Both the position numbers and the translations under genes were made by a program. 64,000 nucleotides of DNA. Source: an uncultured Campylobacter sp. (lineage in GTDB: Bacteria > Campylobacterota > Campylobacteria > Campylobacterales > Campylobacteraceae). The stretch lies in assembly GCF_905373215.1 (NCBI RefSeq), contig NZ_CAJPRT010000001.1, positions 124,001 through 188,000 of the forward strand. Reading direction: 5' to 3'. The notes beneath the pieces are model-generated. The model was not told where the DNA came from and made no database searches. It worked only from the letters and a program-made list of their open reading frames with translations. Numbering within the stretch: position 1 is the stretch's first letter; each line of letters starts with the position of its first letter. Positions 60,635 to 64,000 of this stretch are shown piece after piece.

Positions 60635-61394
60635 TTTCGCCCTCCTTACAGCAGCATTCGTTAAGCGCGAGATCGACGGCGCAGAAGTGACCGTGCTCGC
60701 GTCGCAGGTGATCTAAAAATTCCGCCCTGCCTCCCGGATCGATCTCGTGGGTGTGCGCCGAGCCGTTTGCGATGTAAAGCGCGCGATTTGCGTAGTTTAG
60801 CGCAAGCTGCACGTCGTGGCTGATTAGAATTATGCCGCAGCCGCCCTCGTTTAGGGATTTTAAAAGCTCGTAAATTTGAACCTGCCCCATCGTATCGATG
60901 CTCGCTAGCGGCTCGTCAAGAAGTAAAATTTTAGCCTTCGCGCACAGCGCCCGCGCTATGTAAACGCGCTGTCTCTGCCCGCCGCTAAGCTCGCTGATAC
61001 GGCAGCAGGCTAAGCTCTGCATGCCTACGCGCTCCAAAGCTTGCATGGCTTGCTCGCGCTCGGATTTACTGTAAAAGCCGAAAATTTTATTATCTATCAG
61101 CCCCATTAAAACGACTTCGAGCACGCTTATGGGAAAGCTTTTATTTATCGCGATGAACTGCGGCACGTAGCCCATTTGCGCCCTGGCAAGCGCGGGTGAT
61201 CTGCCTAAAATTTCGATCGTGCCCGAGCTTGGTCGCAGCAGCCCCAAAAGTAGCTTTAAAAGGGTGCTTTTGCCGCCGCCGTTGGGCCCGAAAATTGCTA
61301 AAAAATCGCGCAGCTCGTAGCTTAAGCTTATATCTTTTAAAATTTCGCGTTTTTCGTAAGCAAAGTTTAAATTTCTTATCGTCACGTCCGCCAT
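60627..61394 (-). CDS. ABC transporter ATPase, ZnuC type
   Basis: 255 residues from ATG 61394, where AAGGGCG lies upstream; the longer frame has no ribosome site. Walker A is GPNGGGKST, the signature is LSGGQRQRVYIARAL, Walker B is ILLLDEPL, and the H-loop is ISHD. The C-terminus has HTHEIDPGG...HLRREHGHFC and ECCCKEG, a His/Cys-rich tail as in zinc and manganese uptake ATPases. It powers the adjacent ABC-3 permease. Confidence 0.9.
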   Translation of the reverse strand: MADVTIRNLNFAYEKREILKDISLSYELRDFLAIFGPNGGGKSTLLKLLLGLLRPSSGTIEILGRSPALARAQMGYVPQFIAINKSFPISVLEVVLMGLIDNKIFGFYSKSEREQAMQALERVGMQSLACCRISELSGGQRQRVYIARALCAKAKILLLDEPLASIDTMGQVQIYELLKSLNEGGCGIILISHDVQLALNYANRALYIANGSAHTHEIDPGGRAEFLDHLRREHGHFCAVDLALNECCCKEGENG

Positions 61395-61493
61395 GAACGC
61401 CCTTTCGCCTAGATTTTGAAAGCATTTATTATAGCCCAAATTCGGAAAAATTGCCAAATTTTGCTATTATTACAAAAAATTTAAAGGCTAGCG

Positions 61494-62402
61494 GTGGAGA
61501 AAATCGGCGAAAAAACACATGAAAATAGCTGGGATAAAAAGTCCGAAAGTTACGCCAAATTTAGCGGCGAGCTAGGGGATTTTGGCAAGCGGGTATTTGA
61601 GATACTGCGCGGCTGGGGCGTGAGCTTTGCGGGCAAAAGCGTGCTAGACGTGGGCGCCGGCACGGGGGTTTACTCGCTGTATCTCGCGTCGCTGGGCGCC
61701 AAGGTTACGGCGATCGATAGCTCGGAGGGGATGCTGCGCGAGCTAAGGCGTAGCGCAGAGGAGTTTGGCATTAGCTTGCAAAACGTATTAAATTTAAGCT
61801 TTGCGGAGTTTTGCGAGCGGCTGAGCCGCGATGGTTTTGCAAATGCGGCGGATGAAAATTTTAAAATTTATCCGCGCTCGCAAAGCGAAATTTCAAACTC
61901 GCAAGCTCAAGAAGCCCGGGCTTTAAATTTAAAAGACGCTGTGAGCAAAAGCCGCGAGAGCGAAAATTTTAAAATTCCCGCAGTTTTTGACATCGCGTTT
62001 CTTACGATGAGCCCCGCGCTAAAAAGCACGGAAGATTTTGAGGCGTTTTTGGCTTTGGGCGAGCGCAAAATTTATCTAAACTGGGCGAGCGAGCGCAATT
62101 CATCGATGCTTGCGCCGCTTTTTGAGCGCTTCGGCACAGGTCACAAAAGACTTGCTACTGCCGCCGAAAAGTTCGAGGCGCTGCTTGGGGCGCGCGACGT
62201 CAAATTTAAGAGCGAAATTTTAACCGAGAGGCGCGAGCAAAAACGCAGCTTGCAAGAGGCGGTGCAAAACGCCGCGTGGCACCTGCATATGGACGGCGCG
62301 GAGGCTAGCGAGCGCGAGATCGAGGAGCTTTTGAAAAAGCGGGCTAAAGACGGGATGATAAGCGATGAGATCGAAGCGAGCTTTAAGCTGTTTTATATTT
62401 AG
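61494..62402 (+). CDS. class I SAM-dependent methyltransferase with internal insertion
   Basis: 302 residues from GTG 61494. Motif I is VLDVGAGTGVYSLYLASLG (about 50-68), then AIDSSEGML. Residues about 112-160 (RDGFANAADENFKI...SESENFKIP) interrupt the fold before the motif IV strand VFDIAFLTMSPAL. The insertion lies between direct DNA repeats GAAAATTTTAAAATT at 61854-61868 and 61962-61976, 108 bp (36 codons) apart. Substrate unknown. The 3' end overlaps the cytochrome gene by 38 bp. Confidence 0.8.
   Translation: MEKIGEKTHENSWDKKSESYAKFSGELGDFGKRVFEILRGWGVSFAGKSVLDVGAGTGVYSLYLASLGAKVTAIDSSEGMLRELRRSAEEFGISLQNVLNLSFAEFCERLSRDGFANAADENFKIYPRSQSEISNSQAQEARALNLKDAVSKSRESENFKIPAVFDIAFLTMSPALKSTEDFEAFLALGERKIYLNWASERNSSMLAPLFERFGTGHKRLATAAEKFEALLGARDVKFKSEILTERREQKRSLQEAVQNAAWHLHMDGAEASEREIEELLKKRAKDGMISDEIEASFKLFYI
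61854..61976 (+). repeat. 15-bp direct repeats flanking an in-frame insertion
   Basis: GAAAATTTTAAAATT is present at both ends of a 108-bp segment inside the methyltransferase gene. The segment encodes a charged low-complexity loop. Confidence 0.7.
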
Positions 62403-63237
62403 CCTGACGCCCGTTTTTGGGCTTTGCGGCAATCTTTTTACGCCGCTTGAGATGCCTAAATATGACTCACAAAAGGCGCGGCTGGGTGCAAAAATTTTTA
62501 CCGATGTAAGATTTAGCAGCAAAGGCCGCTCCTGCGAGAACTGCCATAACTTCTATCTAAACGATTCGGGCGCTTCGGTGCGCGATGGACGCGTGCCTAC
62601 GCTAATAAATTCTTATTATTTTGATCGCTACTTGGGCGATTATAATTTCGCGGGCTTTGAAGCGCGGATTGCGGCATCAGTTTTTGGCGAGAACGAGCTT
62701 GATGCGAGCGAAGATAGAATTTTAGAGCTTATCAGGAAGAATTTAGCCTACAAGCAGGCTTTTGAAAGTGCTTACGGCGAGGCAAATACGGCGAACTTCA
62801 TTGATGCGCTAAAGGAATTTTTAAAGTCCAAAACGGCGATAAATTCCAAATTTGACCGATTTTTGCGCGGCGAGGTTAAGCTAAATGATGCCGAATATAA
62901 CGGATATGTGCTTTTTGTGCGGCTGTGTTCGGCATGTCATAACGGCGTTAGCCTTGGCACCGGCAGCTTTACTAAAATTCGCCCGAGCGCGGAAGAGGAG
63001 GATGCGCCTAGGCATAGGCTCACTTCCGATGGATTTGAGCTGCGCCGCGTGCCTAGCTTGCGCAATATCACGCAAACCGCGCCTTACGTAAACGGGCAGA
63101 CGGATTTGCGTCTTGCGGTGCGGCAGATCGCAAAGGATCTGCTAAAATACGATCTTAGCGATGAGGAGCTTGATGCTTTGATGAGCTTTTTAGCTACACT
63201 TAAGGGCGAGATGACGGAGGCGCAGGATGAAAGATAA
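62365..63237 (+). CDS. periplasmic di-haem cytochrome c peroxidase-like (CCP/MauG) protein
   Basis: 290 residues with a signal peptide (about 1-22). Two haem-binding CxxCH motifs are present: CENCH (about 57-61) and CSACH (about 188-192). GRVPTLINSYYFD and VPSLRNITQTAPYVNG are typical of the CCP/MauG family. It would reduce peroxide or oxidise a partner in the periplasm. The start lies inside the methyltransferase end, and the next gene starts inside its own last codons, so the three are coupled. Confidence 0.88.
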   Translation: MRSKRALSCFIFSLTPVFGLCGNLFTPLEMPKYDSQKARLGAKIFTDVRFSSKGRSCENCHNFYLNDSGASVRDGRVPTLINSYYFDRYLGDYNFAGFEARIAASVFGENELDASEDRILELIRKNLAYKQAFESAYGEANTANFIDALKEFLKSKTAINSKFDRFLRGEVKLNDAEYNGYVLFVRLCSACHNGVSLGTGSFTKIRPSAEEEDAPRHRLTSDGFELRRVPSLRNITQTAPYVNGQTDLRLAVRQIAKDLLKYDLSDEELDALMSFLATLKGEMTEAQDER

Positions 63238-64000
63238 GATAATGTGGGCTTTGATGGTGGGGATTATGATATTAGGCATAATCATCGCCGGGAATTATTT
63301 CTCGTCGCTAAGAGATGTAGCGAGATTTAGCACGATTTCGCGCGAGCTAGCTTTGATAGATAATGCCGACAACCGCCTAAATATATTATTTGATGCAAAG
63401 ATCGCAAGAAGGGACTTTTCGATCGCAAATGCCGATATGCGCGGCATCTATCAGGTACTGCAAGCTCTGCAAAAAGATAAAATCATTGATAAAATCGGAC
63501 TTAGCAGCGATGTGCGCGCGATCGGAAGCGCTTTTAGCGATAAAATTTCGCTTTTGGACGAGCTTGGGGCTTTAAATTCGCAGAATTTAATCCTTTTTCA
63601 AAGTCTTCAGCAAAAATTTTTATCCAGTGGCGCAAATGCGCAAAGAGCAAATCTCTACTCTCAAATTTTAGGACTTAACTATAAAAATCGCTCCGAAATA
63701 TCTGCTTTGAAAAGCGCGCTAGAAAGCGCAGATGCGTCAAGCCCCGATGAAGCTGCATTTATAGGAATCGCGCGACAAATTCTAAGGAATTTCGAGCGTC
63801 AAAATATCATCGTAAGCGATAATCTCTCGTTGCTAAATGAGCGCTTCGCAAGCCTGCGCGAGCGATTTTCTTACGCTAGTGAGGAATTCTACGGCTCGTT
63901 CATGCAAATGACGATGCTTTACACGGCGGTGTTTTTGTCGTTTTTACTGCTTACTTACATCATAAATTCCGATGCTTTGCGTAGCAAACGCGCCCTCGCG
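63227..64000 (+). CDS. membrane sensor-type protein, N-terminal part (cut by window end)
   Basis: 258 codons are open from ATG 63227 (GGAGG upstream, 11-bp overlap with the cytochrome gene) to the last base. TM1 is about 5-23 (IMWALMVGIMILGIIIAG). A helical periplasmic domain of about 200 residues follows, recalling double all-helical (DAHL-like) ligand domains. TM2 is about 226-244 (MLYTAVFLSFLLLTYII). The output domain lies beyond the window; a histidine kinase or cyclic-di-GMP enzyme is likely. Coupling to a peroxidase suggests a redox link. Confidence 0.7.
   Translation, partial: MKDKIMWALMVGIMILGIIIAGNYFSSLRDVARFSTISRELALIDNADNRLNILFDAKIARRDFSIANADMRGIYQVLQALQKDKIIDKIGLSSDVRAIGSAFSDKISLLDELGALNSQNLILFQSLQQKFLSSGANAQRANLYSQILGLNYKNRSEISALKSALESADASSPDEAAFIGIARQILRNFERQNIIVSDNLSLLNERFASLRERFSYASEEFYGSFMQMTMLYTAVFLSFLLLTYIINSDALRSKRALA

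Overview
The window looks like a chromosomal segment of an epsilonproteobacterium, most likely a Campylobacter of the higher-GC oral group (C. gracilis, showae or rectus type). The evidence is the protein family set (NFACT/RqcH, LeuC, IlvD, Tat-dependent periplasmic proteins, cytochrome c peroxidase family), frequent TTG/GTG starts, TATAAT-type -10 boxes and many AAATTTTAAAATTT-like intergenic strings. The species is an inference. No rRNA gene or CRISPR array is present.

1-12.65 kb: a lipoprotein fragment and three tRNA genes (Gly, Leu, Cys) on the minus strand face a tRNA-Ala(GGC) on the plus strand, which is followed at once by a tyrosine integrase. Behind it lies a low-GC, decaying integrative element. 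It holds a HEPN-like gene, a frameshifted relaxase, an AAA/RepA-like ATPase with an AlpA-type regulator, a non-coding segment with iteron-like repeats and hairpins, and the remnant of a second integrase. The remainder (7.5-12.65 kb) is a row of small same-strand genes, several recognisable as polymorphic-toxin immunity or immunity-like proteins (Imm40, DUF4279). At least three are broken by frameshift or nonsense mutations. No matching toxin is in view.

12.7-28.5 kb: mostly core DNA. It holds a DUF3137 protein, then a response regulator/PAS histidine kinase pair placed directly before a three-gene unit: an 11-TM membrane protein, a Tat-exported metallo-beta-lactamase-fold protein, and a CobW/COG0523 GTPase with a long unknown N-terminus. 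I read this as a candidate undescribed metal-dependent periplasmic system. An AT-rich possible PD-(D/E)XK orphan follows, then nrdA, a DUF945 protein, pyrG and recJ.

28.5-42.7 kb: a repeat-rich intergenic segment, then a minus-strand operon (Tat-type substrate-binding protein, permease, ATPase, NnrS, cupin). The NnrS protein carries about 390 extra N-terminal residues made of degenerate tandem repeats. A type III restriction-modification operon (mod, small ORF, DUF4145, res) is inserted at the start of ilvD. It has left a copy of the ilvD 5' end on its left side, a clear insertion with target duplication.

42.7-64 kb: leuC, a nitroreductase, NFACT, cdsA-dxr, a second DUF3137 protein and tRNA-Val(GAC). 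These are followed by a second small islet (a broken Imm32-like gene and duplicated zinc-ribbon membrane proteins). Then come a TonB-dependent receptor, a methyltransferase, a stand-alone UG/DRT-like reverse transcriptase, mntP, an EamA transporter with a 300-residue low-complexity N-terminus, a ZnuBC-like ABC pair, a methyltransferase with a repeat-flanked insertion, a di-haem peroxidase-like cytochrome, and the start of a membrane sensor cut by the window end.

Two themes recur. One is remnants of horizontally acquired conflict systems (immunity genes, R-M, RT). The other is short degenerate repeats built around AATTC-CGCAAAGC-like strings that have expanded inside genes and between them.
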